Of a stretch of DNA of 64,000 nt, positions 11,970-23,000 are shown piece after piece. Under the pieces are notes generated by a model, which worked only from the letters and a program-made list of their open reading frames with translations, ran no database searches and was not told the DNA's origin. Within the stretch, counting starts at the first letter, position 1. Every line of letters starts with the position of its first letter. Source of the stretch: Glandiceps talaboti (lineage: Eukaryota > Hemichordata > Enteropneusta > Spengelidae); contig NC_135565.1 in assembly GCF_964340395.1 (NCBI RefSeq), forward strand, positions 8,462,742 to 8,526,741. The letters run 5' to 3'. Made by a program: the position numbers and the translations under genes.

Positions 11970-13480
11970 TGTTGGTCGTATGATACCTACTTTAATTAAT
12001 CAATTTATTACATAACAAATTAGTTGTCCAACACCAAATTTAAACGACATAAGACACCGTATTATCAACCCAGTTAAATAGTTGACGTAAGTTAATAGAG
12101 ACATTAGTTTATGTACGTGTTTAGCTAACATATACATGCACCCCCTCTTTACATACAAATGGTCTTTCAAAATCAGTGCAGAAATAAAATCTTATACCAT
12201 AACCATATACATGAATAGTCTAGTTCCTATATGATGCGTTACAATTACTACTATCATATCCACTCGCATTTAGGGGGAATGTCCTTAACCTATTCTAGCC
12301 TAGAAGTCTTTGCTACCCTCTCGGCGATGGGTAAACGACATGTCAATAGTAACCCATCATGAATTGACAGTCAGTTGCAATTTGTTAGTTCCTTTGGACA
12401 ATTGCTCATTGAATATTCAATTAGCATAGCTGTTTTGCCTTGTTGACCTTTCTGGGACCGATAACCTAAAGCCATAACGTCAACACATTTACCTGAACAC
12501 AGACGATGGCAGCACACATTTCTGTTCTAGAATAAGGACTTTCCCTTTACATGAGTGGAGATGATTCTAGTATTGTTATATTGACTCTAATTTTGTAATT
12601 GGTATCCAGTGAATCTGGTGAATAGACTGACCTCATAAAATAAAATTGAGAAATATGTATATTTCACCATTATTTACCTCAAAGGTTTAACAATTCGATC
12701 CTGAAAAAAAATTGTTTTCTTATTTGTTACCACAGAAACCATACATGATATTAATGGTAGTATCATTTAATTTGTGCCTTGTAAGAGGAGCCAAATTAAA
12801 GGAGTAACATGAAATTAATATACAACCTAGCCTAACTGTAGTAAACTCTATTAAGCCCTGGTCTCTCTTTCCCAACTTGGTATCTGGCAACAATTCTTTT
12901 TCCTTCCAATATATTATTCATCTTAGGAGTACATGTACTCACATCACATAGCTCTTGAAATTCGATGACATCATGTAAATCAATATTGTTTGTTAAATTT
13001 GCCTTCAAATATGAGTGGTATCCAGCCCTTTCGTACTACTCGCGAGTAGAATTCCATGATTCAATTCAAGCTGAGAGATCAGGTTTCACTGGCACTAGTG
13101 TCTGGTCAAAGGTGACAACAATTGCAATCTTCCCTTCTATCTTACTCTTTCCGTCCAGTGAAGTATGCAACATGCAACATCAATCCACACCAATGTACAT
13201 GTACACAAAACAACTCTTTTTCAGAAGGCACACAACGATATTTACAGGGAACCCATCTCTTTTTTTTATGTTGGAGGTGTAGACTGTTTGAAAATGGTAG
13301 TTGTACTCAAATCCAGATGTTATACTCAAATTAAGAATGATGTAGCAATCATGTGTAAAGGAAAACAAACACGAAATAAGATATGCAAATAACACAAATG
13401 TTTGTGCTGAAAAATAGAAAGGTGTATGATTATAAAGTAAACTATACGTTATTGTGAATATGATTTTACACTGAGGTTCT
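11970..13480. other. Intergenic, nothing recognised
   Basis: AT-rich sequence with short shadow frames only. Confidence 0.5.
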
Positions 13481-13504
13481 ATATATAAATAATATCATGA
13501 ATCA

Positions 13505-13705
13505 TACAGTTCTGGCCCAAATATTTCAAAGAGACTGAGCTCCTCTTCATCGGTGGGTCTCCAGTTCTGTCAAACAGATCAAGTTCTGTTCCACTTTAAA
13601 TACTGACGACAGTGGTTATTGTCATGCAAAATAGTGTTCTCGTCTATTGTTTTCTCAATGTGTCAAACTCCTCAAAATAAGGAGTCTCCATGAATACGTC
13701 AGCCT
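13505..13705 (-). pseudogene. Frame-broken acidic coding remnant (weak)
   Basis: Reading minus from about 13705, an ATG opens MACKADVFMETPYFEEF and stops after 23 codons. A shifted frame then reads DENTILHDNNHCRQYLKW. After two more shifts a frame ends with DEEELSLFEIFGPELYDS and a TGA. The succession of coherent pieces without splice sites suggests a retrocopy with small indels. Alternatively the last piece is a genuine terminal exon, using the acceptor ending TTTGACAG. Confidence 0.3.
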
Positions 13706-13879
13706 TGCACGCCATTGTTGACTTTACTTTCACTTACGAGTTTCCCCTTATTTTTTTTTTAAACTCAACTGTCAAACTTCGTTCGAAATCAGAACAAACA
13801 TCTAAATTATACTTGTTCTATTTTCTGCCTTTTCCCCAGAAGAGCTCTGTTCCATTCCCGGAGTAGCCACCATTTTCTG

Positions 13880-15080
13880 TTATGGTAGAAATAACCTAAT
13901 TAGTGAAATAAATGAAGTTAAACATATAGTTGAACGAAAGGAAGTTACTTTAAAAACAATTCAATTAACAAAATATACACATGAGAAATACACATAAAAA
14001 ATTCGAATAAATACCAATTTCTCATCCATATTGTCACATTAACAAAATGTTATAAGCTGGTACCTGTTCTGTGAAACTGAGTAGTCTTGCATAATCTTTC
14101 AGAGGACATCCTTGGGATGTATTTCTAGGACATTCTCAGAATTCACAGCTACATTAACTTTGTCCACCTTAATTCAGCATAATGGCAATTCAGATAAGTC
14201 AGAGGACTGGTGGTAGGTAAAACTGCGGTGATAGTTGTTATGATCTCTAAAGTTGCCATACATAACCATTGTTATAATCTAGTAAAAGAATAGTATTTTC
14301 AATTGGAGCCTAGTATGTTCTTATTTACCCAGCAATTTGACTGAGCAAGTCAATGGATGCAACTGAAGAATTTCATACATGCATTTGATCAGCATATTTA
14401 TAGATTCAATGAAATATCTTACAACTCACAATATTTACAATAATTGCACACAAATATTGGTGTTAATAAAATCCATTTAGTCACTAAATTTCAAACATTT
14501 TCACTAAATTATAAATAATTTTCAAAACCATAATACAATTCATACAGATCAATATAATATTGACGTTAATTACATGCTATTTACATGTAGATTATTACTA
14601 AATAAAATGTATAAACAACCCCCCCCCCAAAAAAAAAAATGAAAAAAATGGCCATACGGTGCAATACATGGACATTCAAAAGTAAACACCTAGTTGTATA
14701 AATGTTGCATACAGAACTTATCGTAAATATCGCAACATAATGACAAACACTATTAAATATCTAGCACCACATACTTACACGTTAGAATATGAATGTATGT
14801 CTTACAAATAATTTAAGTTGTTATTTAATAATCTTAACCATAGATGTAATATTATTAAACCAAGTGATATTAACATTCAATGATGAGCAGTAAATTGCAA
14901 TGAGTGACTGTCCAAAGGCTTACTATTAACCTCTTTATTTCCCTAGTATATAATTACAGCAAACCATATTGTACACATCACGTGTTGTAAATCAATATGA
15001 ATTCAGAGATGGGATATATTGAATTAATCAACAGCTAATTGAATGATTAACGAATTGATATTACTATTCTGACAATTACG
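13880..15080. other. Intergenic, nothing recognised
   Basis: Very AT-rich, with a C9/A9 homopolymer junction near 14622-14640. Confidence 0.5.
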
Positions 15081-15086
15081 TTTATT
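15081..15086 (-). promoter_or_regulatory. Candidate polyadenylation signal (AATAAA on minus)
   Basis: The hexamer lies about 155 bases downstream of the minus-strand stop at 15239-15241. Confidence 0.4.
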
Positions 15087-15238
15087 TAATTTATCATGGC
15101 TTAATTTCTCGCCATTTTGTAACGAGTATTTTCACATGTGTGCTTAGACTGGCAATTATTGTATGAATACTGGTACATGCAATTAATTATAGGAGTTTTG
15201 TCTTTGGATATGGGTTATTATTGCAATGCGTTGTGTTT

Positions 15239-15859
15239 TCAATTACTGGTATTTTGGTTGTCTGTTGACTTTTCAGATGATTTCCCAGGTTTTGTGTCCT
15301 CTGTTATTTCTCCTTGTATTTGTTCACCAGTTTTACTGCCCAGTGTCGATATTTTGGTTGTGGTGTCTTTATAGTCTGTGTCCGCTGATGACAATACTGT
15401 AACGTTTGTAGGCGGAATGTTCTCAGCTGTCATTTCCTGTGATATTTCCTCCAAATTGATGTTCTTTGTTGAAATTTCAGATGATTCTCGATCACCTTCA
15501 TTATTTCCTTTCGGCTCGCCAGGTACAACGTCAAAAATTGCATTTTTGTTCGCTGACATTTCAGGACTTTCATTAATTTGTGACATTTCGCCATCATCAT
15601 GGTGTTCGGCTACAGGTGTACTGTTGTTTGTGTTTGTCTTTGTGCTGTCAATTTGTGATGGAAATTTTGATGTAGATGCAATTGGCGTTGCAGGTTCTTT
15701 ATCACTGGTGTTATTTGCTTCCGATGACATATTAGAATCTCCATCCCTGGGTTTACTTTCAGTTTTATTTCCTGCTGATTTAGGATGTTTCGGCTGCACT
15801 CGTTTTTCGACTGGTCCACGCATCTTATCTGTCAAGAGGAAGGCACCCGAGCAACATCC
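15239..15859 (-). CDS. Terminal exon of unrecognised minus-strand gene: acidic Ser/Thr-rich tail
   Basis: The acceptor TCTATTCCAG precedes GGA at 15859. The 206 codons are in phase with the exon at 16352-16591 and end in TAA. The protein starts GCCSGAFLLTDKMRGPVEKR, then becomes rich in Ser, Thr, Asn, Glu and Asp, with no domain that I recognise. The unspliced open frame extends upstream through a (TA)n tract, which is intron. Function unknown. A disordered cytoplasmic or nuclear tail is the most that can be said. Confidence 0.55.
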   Translation of the reverse strand, partial: GCCSGAFLLTDKMRGPVEKRVQPKHPKSAGNKTESKPRDGDSNMSSEANNTSDKEPATPIASTSKFPSQIDSTKTNTNNSTPVAEHHDDGEMSQINESPEMSANKNAIFDVVPGEPKGNNEGDRESSEISTKNINLEEISQEMTAENIPPTNVTVLSSADTDYKDTTTKISTLGSKTGEQIQGEITEDTKPGKSSEKSTDNQNTSN

Positions 15860-15894
15860 CTGGAATAGAAGGTGAATTTCTGAATATTCATATG

Positions 15895-15934
<40 letters not shown>

Positions 15935-16351
15935 TTTAATATACCTCAAATTATTAAAGCATTCTACTGTCACTAATCACTTCGTAGTCGTTCGTCACAT
16001 GTTATTGTGTAATGCACCTTATGATACCGATTCGAAAAAGTTGCTCGTATCGTTTGAAAAAAAATCATTATGAATAGCCTTACAGGTCCTTTTGATGAAT
16101 ATATTGTAGGTTCCCAGTACAATGATTCAATGCAGAAGATGATACAAATGTGTTTGTGGAAATTCTGAAGTTCATGATAGTGCTGTGATCACCCCTTTTT
16201 GAATCCTAATGACAGTTATCAATGTTATTACTTGCTTATTAGAAAAGTTTCCAATTGTATTGGTATCATCACCTTATTTACGGTGTTCTAATCGCAAACA
16301 CAATAAGATATGTTTAACACTTTAAGTTATCAGACACATGATGAAACCTAC

Positions 16352-16591
16352 TTTAACATTGTCAGTCAAGATATGGTCGCCATCTATATCACCATGGAAA
16401 CATTTGAAGCCATGAATAGTTTCAACAGCAACTAATAGATCTTGTTTCACATTATGGTCATCTTCTGTTGTCAATGACTGCCAGTCTATCACATTTAACC
16501 TGATGAGTGACATTTCAGAGATATCCTTAAATATTGGAGACCAGCAGATTCGTGATTTCCGCAACATGCTGATTTGCTGACATTTAAATAT
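16352..16591 (-). CDS. Penultimate exon of the same unrecognised gene
   Basis: 80 codons in phase 0 at both ends, from acceptor CGGAG before 16591 to donor GTAGGT after 16352. It joins in frame to the exon at 15859. It contains SPIFKDISEMSLIRLNVIDW and FKCFHGDIDGDHILTDN; I do not recognise a family. An alternative acceptor (ATGTCAG) lies 15 bases inside. No further 5' exons could be found before the receptor's 3' end at 18962, so the gene may begin elsewhere or be a fragment. Confidence 0.45.
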
Positions 16592-16700
16592 CTCCGGTAA
16601 ATCTACAAAGAATTATAATTTAAACACGAATATTATAATACACATGTATGCAATGTTGGTTTGCTTCTAATAGGAGAACGAATACTGTATCATTCATGAG

Positions 16701-17887
16701 TAATTAGAGAGGTTTAGTTACATGTTAGAAAACGTACGTGTACGGAGCATTATCGTCCCTGCGTACATGTAATGACGTGTATAGGGTTGATATAGCTACG
16801 CATTCAGAACCCAAACTAACTGTCTTCAGACGCGGATTATATTAAAACCTTCTGAAATTTTTTTTTTCAATTTGAATACTAATTGTGTGCGCATACATAA
16901 CCTATAACATGCGATATAATAATCAGCATGTACAGTACATATTCTCTTTTCTATACAAATGAAATAGAACTCACTGAGGATTCGAACACATATTTAATTG
17001 ATATAATCTGACGTCTGTACTAACCCGGAAGCGCTCCTAGTGGTTAACTAAGCATCTAATTTTGAACATTCCATTGACAAATTAGCATAATATTTACATA
17101 ATCATGGTGGACGACCTAACAACTTGGACGCGCAATCATGCATGTGAAGTGAATTTTTAAATTTCCACGGAGAATCCTAACCTGATCCATGAACTGAACT
17201 GAGCGTGCTTTACCGAGAGTATAAACCGTATATTTATTTGTGAGATAAATCCATGCTATAAATGTGCGTTGGTCGTCCATATGGGCTGCATCACAATATG
17301 TGAGTCTCTTGCAAGCAAATATGCTACATTTGTTATGTTATGCAAATACATGATGGCGCTCATGAATAATTCATAGGAATGAAAGATGGGTGAGAACAGT
17401 CGTTTTGTCTTCAATGGACGTCCAATGCACACAATGTTTTCATTCTATTAATTTATACAGCAAAAATAGTATTAAAGATAAATTACAAAGAAGTCAAGAC
17501 GACTGTTGACAGTCTAAACACAAACATGAAAGAGATTGTTATATGTGCAAGCGTGCGTTGACGTCTTCTGTCCAGAAGGCCAAACACATCAGTGACTTTG
17601 TATCCTAAACATGTTGGTATTTGTCGGTATGTTTGCCATTTTTCTCGCAACTACGCAAATGAAGAACGTAACCATAAGTTTACCAGTAGTGCTGCCGAAC
17701 TTTGATTTAAAAAATACGGCATTTAATAGAAGCAAAATGGCCAAACTTAACGTATATTTACAGCTACATATAGACCGCCATTTTGACGTAGCATCTGATA
17801 CAGAATGCCTTGGTTGAATTGTTTCGAATCACGTGACTATGACGTACGCGTATAGAATACACGTAAATACACGCATCTAAACCTCTC
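16701..17887. mobile_element. TIR element, family B, most complete copy (about 1.19 kb)
   Basis: It starts with GAGAGGTTTAGTTACATG near 16701 and ends with the inverted form CGCATCTAAACCTCTC near 17887. Its right part (17530-17880: GACGTCTTCTGTCCAGAAGG, GGCCAAACACAT, CGAATCACGTGACTATGA) matches 28130-28390 and, inverted, 60130-60480. The 68-codon frame at 17611 is repeat sequence, not a gene. Confidence 0.6.
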
Positions 17888-18256
17888 CAATCAGTAAAAC
17901 TAATCATGTGCAATAACTGTTATGGTGATGATACTCAATATGATAGTTTTTTTTATATAACACTCTGCAACACAACTCAAAGTGCTTTATAATGTTACCA
18001 CTGGCAGGACCGATTGCTGTTGAATGAAACGTGTTATACTTAATCAACTCCCTGGCTAGCATATAATCCATTACACCGCATATAATTAAAAAATTGCTTT
18101 GCTGCCTATACTACCAAATCTCTACGTATACAGCTAGGTTTATTGAATGAATGAATGAATGAATGAATGAATGGTTAAAAACCTTTAGCCGTTCAGAAAA
18201 AAACAGCACTGTAACCTGTAGATTTCGAATCTAAGCCGTTCACTCTAACCATCATT

Positions 18257-18493
18257 ACTATACGAAAAGTCATATCTGACCATGTTGTTCCATCGGTAAA
18301 TCTTGAGCAGAGGATGTGTAAATGAGGTGAGTATTTGACTTAATTTACCCCCGGTGATCTCTCCCCTGGGGGCTGTAGACAACCAAAAATTGTACTACGT
18401 CTCATACTACCCCTGGACAGAGATGGTGGTTAGGTGTGAAAGAGGTAGGACAAAGGTTCAGTAAAGGTGAGTAAATTGGACTTTTCGTTTAGT
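18257..18493 (+). mobile_element. MITE, family A, copy 1
   Basis: The ends are ACTATACGAAAAGTCAT and the inverted GACTTTTCGTTTAGT. The interior matches the copies at 26424-26656 and 43541-43799 (TAAATCTTGAGCAGAGGATG, CCCCTGGGGGCTGTAG, GATGGTGGTTAGGTG). About 237 bp, no coding capacity. Confidence 0.75.
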
Positions 18494-18961
18494 GATGATT
18501 CCACAACAGTGCAGTGATATATAAAAAAACAACATTTTTTAAACTTTCCACACTGCCATAGTCTATGGGTGTATAGATCATTAGCACTGTAAACAACAAC
18601 GAAAAAGTAAAAAACAAGGTCTACGTTGCCTGATAATAACTTGCAGGAGCATGTTTTAAAAAATGAATGTATTGATCATTCTAATATTTCATTTTAAACA
18701 CAATGAAACTGTATTTTATACATAAAGAAATACACATAGAATCACGGCGCGCGAGTGTATAAAATGTTTAAAAAACGAGTACATTACTCTGGTCATGAAA
18801 GACTATAAAAACTTCATTAACTCTGTACACTGTATAGGAAACTATTTCAGACAATATTGAAGTGGTTCTGTTCTCTTCTAATATTTTCGCAATAAGCTTT
18901 CAGGTAAAGCTCATTCTTTTGTACTCCTGAAATAGTTTTTCGTTGTTTAAGAGAGAAAATG

Positions 18962-20075
18962 TTATCTAAACATTATGAAATTTCGTCTCAACACTTTATG
19001 TACATTGTAAGTAACTGCTACTTCCTGGTGAGGCTCACCTTTCTTGTCCTTGTCAGGTTCAGGTATGTGTAAAAGAAATCTCCAGACCACGGTAACATCA
19101 ATGAACTTGAATTCACTCGTCCAGAAGTAATAGATACATGGGTTGGTAACAGAGTTCAATGGTAGGATAATAACCGCAATCACTGGATAGACAACACTGT
19201 TTAACTCAACTCCAGTCACACCAACAAAACTGATTATGACAATTGGTATCCAGAAAACCACGTTTGTGATAATAATGACCATAACTCTAAATAGAATTGT
19301 ATAGTCTTCGCGAGATTTACGGCTTGTCTGAAGGGCACCACGAGTTTTATTTGTGGCTCTTATAATAACAATGTAACATACAGTTGTCAAAAGTATGAAA
19401 AGCAGATTCAAAATCGTGAACATTGTAATCGAATATTCCCAACCTGGCGGTCTATCATGGCGAAAGTGTAACGGTAAACAGACTTTGTTTTTACCATAAA
19501 AGGAGTCGCCAAAATATGATATACCTGTAACAGGTAGTATGATGATAAACATCAAGAGAAGGATCCAAATTGAAAGAATGAGAGATACAAACTTTCGGCT
19601 TACGCGAATAAGCTTCATTGGATTTGAAATGACTATTGAGCGTATCATAGTCATAAGAGCCACAATGAACAAGGACATTTGACTGGAAAATGACACCAGG
19701 ATGCCAATAGTAGTACAGAAAGGACTTGCCCGCCATTGCTGATCATGTGCAATGTAATCATTAATAAAGTACAGGTCAACACTCGCCAACGTTATCACAT
19801 ATACACCCATCAACAAATCAGCTATTGATAAAATAAGAATCAAGAACACATCACATGACTTCAGAGCTTTTCTGTTCTGTTTCTGCAATCTCCAAATAAT
19901 ACATGATAGGTTTAAACAAAATGACACCAGACCTATTATCCATCCTATAACACGTATTGCTGTATTTGATAGAATGTCATCACATGATGACAATACGTCA
20001 GCTTTAGGCAGACAAGTGTGTTTACTATCTTCTTGTATCCCAGCGATACAACAAAACGAATAATGATCCGAGTAC
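18962..20075 (-). CDS. Left copy exon 29: Cys hinge plus seven-transmembrane domain and tail
   Basis: A single 1114-bp exon from acceptor TTCCACAG to TAA at 18962-18964. It starts in the relaxin-receptor-like hinge (HYSFCCIAG, then [13 protein letters not shown]). TM2 has the LGR hallmark ADLLMGVY. Loop 1 has DYIAHDQQW followed by the TM3 cysteine (PFC). Loop 2 has [10 protein letters not shown]7 ends [13 protein letters not shown] (NPxxY form). At the end of TM3 the usual E/DRY is MIRS: Arg is kept but the acidic residue is Ile. The tail is about 40 residues. Upstream in-frame Met codons lie in the intron, so they are not the start. Confidence 0.9.
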
Positions 20076-23000
20076 CTGTGGAAGAGCATAGACAAACAAG
20101 TTATTAGTATTAAAGCAACGTAGCTCTTTGTCTTGGACACAAACTAAAAGCAGTAAAATTCTTCAAAAAAATTCATGAATGCCAACACAAACTTACAAGA
20201 TACGCAGCTCATCCAATCCATCAAATATGTTGTCTCCAAACTGAATGATTTCATTATGGCGAATATCCCTGTAAAAATCCAGAACTTACATTCCTAATTT
20301 AAATGGGAATTAACAACACAGCACTTCCTTTAGTAGTTGGTCTGTTATAATTAGACAACCAATACAACCGACACATACACAATGTATGATACAGGATATT
20401 AAAGATTCACTAGCTGCAACCCCCACGTCTTTTGTAACTGTAAATATACGTACGATGTACAATATTTTGAGAAAGTCATTAATATATATGTATAATGACT
20501 TTCTCAAAATATCGTACACTATGAATAGTATTGTGTCATCTGTGGATAAACGTTCTTTTTGTAGCTGTACACATGATACGGTATAATATATCCAACGAGT
20601 TTTCAGTCCGCACCCAAAAAATATTGGTTGGTTGACTGATTCATTGATTGACTGACTGACTGACTGACTGACTGACTGATTGATTGATTGACTGACTGAT
20701 TTGTTGATTGATTGATTGATTGATTGATTGATCGATCGATCGATTGATTGATTGACTGAATTAAAGAAAACTACTCTGGTTACAGCTAGAGACGCTTTAA
20801 GAATATCTTTACAGTAATAGCATCCAGTTCCACAGATAAACTTTGGCCCTTTGTCCTAAAGTCATATGGAATGAGACAAGACAAAACTGTATTTCCTTGT
20901 TTATGTTATAGGGCAAGTAGATTTTTCTTTTGAAAATCTAATTTGCTCACCTAATCAGAATGCAAAATAATCATTATTATGTGCAATAGATATAATATTG
21001 TGAAATGGTACTTATTGTAATATGTTTAAGCTAGTGAACATATTCAATTATACAGGTAAATTGTATGTTTATTTTATATATACGTATTACAGTAACAACT
21101 GGACATCCTGATTAATTGGGAGGTAGATGTTTGATTGCGGACCCAAAAATTAAATTGATTGGATAAATTGCACCAAACTCTGTTTATTGTTGCTTACATA
21201 TGTTAAACATCATGCGATTCAATACTGTTCAAAGTTTATGGCATGACGAGTAAAAATAAGTCATTGTATCTGTTAAAACAGCTTCATAAAAAAACCGTTT
21301 CAGTTGCTGCTGGTGTAACTGTCTATCTGTAAACTAACTAATTTTAGGGCAAGTAGTTGATCCAAGTACACCATGCTCCATGAGAAATAAGTCGAAAACT
21401 GATTTGTAGCGATTTAGTGAGTTGAAAGGCATGTACGCTTGGTGATCTAGACTGTTGTATTTTGGTGTACTTTTATGTCAAGTTTATAATACTATCATAC
21501 TACCGGAATACTTTGTGAAAGTTGTTGCCAGAAACAATTTCATGTGTATTTTTTGGATTAGTCTACTTAAATACAAAACCAAAGTAACCGTCAAGACCCA
21601 TAAAGTTACAGACTATAGCAATCATACTAAAACTTACAAAAATGACAACTGCTCCATTCCTGAGAAAGCGTTTTCTGCTAAACCAGATAGACGATTGTTC
21701 GACATGTTCCTAAGTAAAACACAAAGGAAATGTTAAATAATTTACATAGAGGTTTGATGAGATTCATTTTATATAATATTTGCCACAATTCTATGTATTA
21801 TATGCCATATTCCCATAGGGTAATAAGATTATATTGTATAGTGGTAATAGTTTGTTTTATTTTGGACCCATTTCATATGCAGAACTAGTGTTTTTATGTT
21901 GCATTCACATCTAGAAAGAATCCATACTTCCTCTGATGTTATCCAATGCATATTAGTGTTACATGACGTATTTGTCTGTTATTTACCTACCCTCTCATCA
22001 TAAATGTGTTAAATGCATTAACAAAAAAGGAATGACTTACAAGAAACGTAATCTCTGCAGACCTGAAAATGTTGAATCTTCCAAATAAGTTAGGGTGTTA
22101 CTCATCAAGTGTCTGAAAAATAAATAGGTGTATAACTATATGTTGTTTATACTATTGAACACAATTAATACTTTATATCTTTAAACTGTATTACAGTACA
22201 GTGCACGACAGATGCAATGGTTTACAAACTCGACATTACACTTCACACAACTAAGCTGTTAGGAATGCCAGGAAATTTGATAACATAAGGTCCGTTAATG
22301 TGTTTTATTATATTAGGCTGGGCGTGAACCCATCATGGGATGTTAGCTTTAATAACATAGGTATATATGGTAAACCTGAAAAAAGTATTAATACGTTTAT
22401 TGAATAAGAAATATTATGCACTGAATTTACATTGAGTGCAATGAAGTACTTACAATTTAAGTAGATTTATCAAACCATAAAACATCTTTGGATAAAGTTT
22501 ACTGATACCATTGTTGGAAATATTTCTGTAAATGTGGCAGTAGAAATATTAAAAAAATGTAAAACCATGGAATTGTGTGGAGGGCATGTACATGACTCAA
22601 ATGTTATAATGACATAGTTGTCTTAAGGTATAACATGAAATGTTTACTTACAGTTCCCCCATCCAATTAAAGCTAGTGAATGTCTCACTCCAATTGTATG
22701 AACTTGAAAAGTTCATTTCAGTTGATATTCTGCGATATAACGAAACAACAGATAGAAAATATCCAGTACAGTATTTAACTTTTTAAATAAGTGTTTGACG
22801 GCACTGGAATGACTCCCCCTGCTAGTTACATAATTTGGTATTTTAGAACATGCAGTAACACATAAGGTTATATCCTGTCACACCTCATTTCTTTCAACAA
22901 AGTCGCTAGCCATTCAGCTCATACTACTTGTTCCGAACACAACCAAGGTTAAATGGTTGGTATAACTATTATAGAAAAATGCCTGTTAACAGCTTAGCAA

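Noticed and set aside
15378-15875. 165-codon plus frame opposite the acidic tail exon
   Set aside because: Antisense of a Ser/Thr/Glu-rich exon, which leaves the opposite strand open. The minus exon has splice sites and a phase match.
17611-17817. 68-codon plus-strand frame starting with a hydrophobic stretch
   Set aside because: It lies inside the repeat family B copy and is not open in the other copies.
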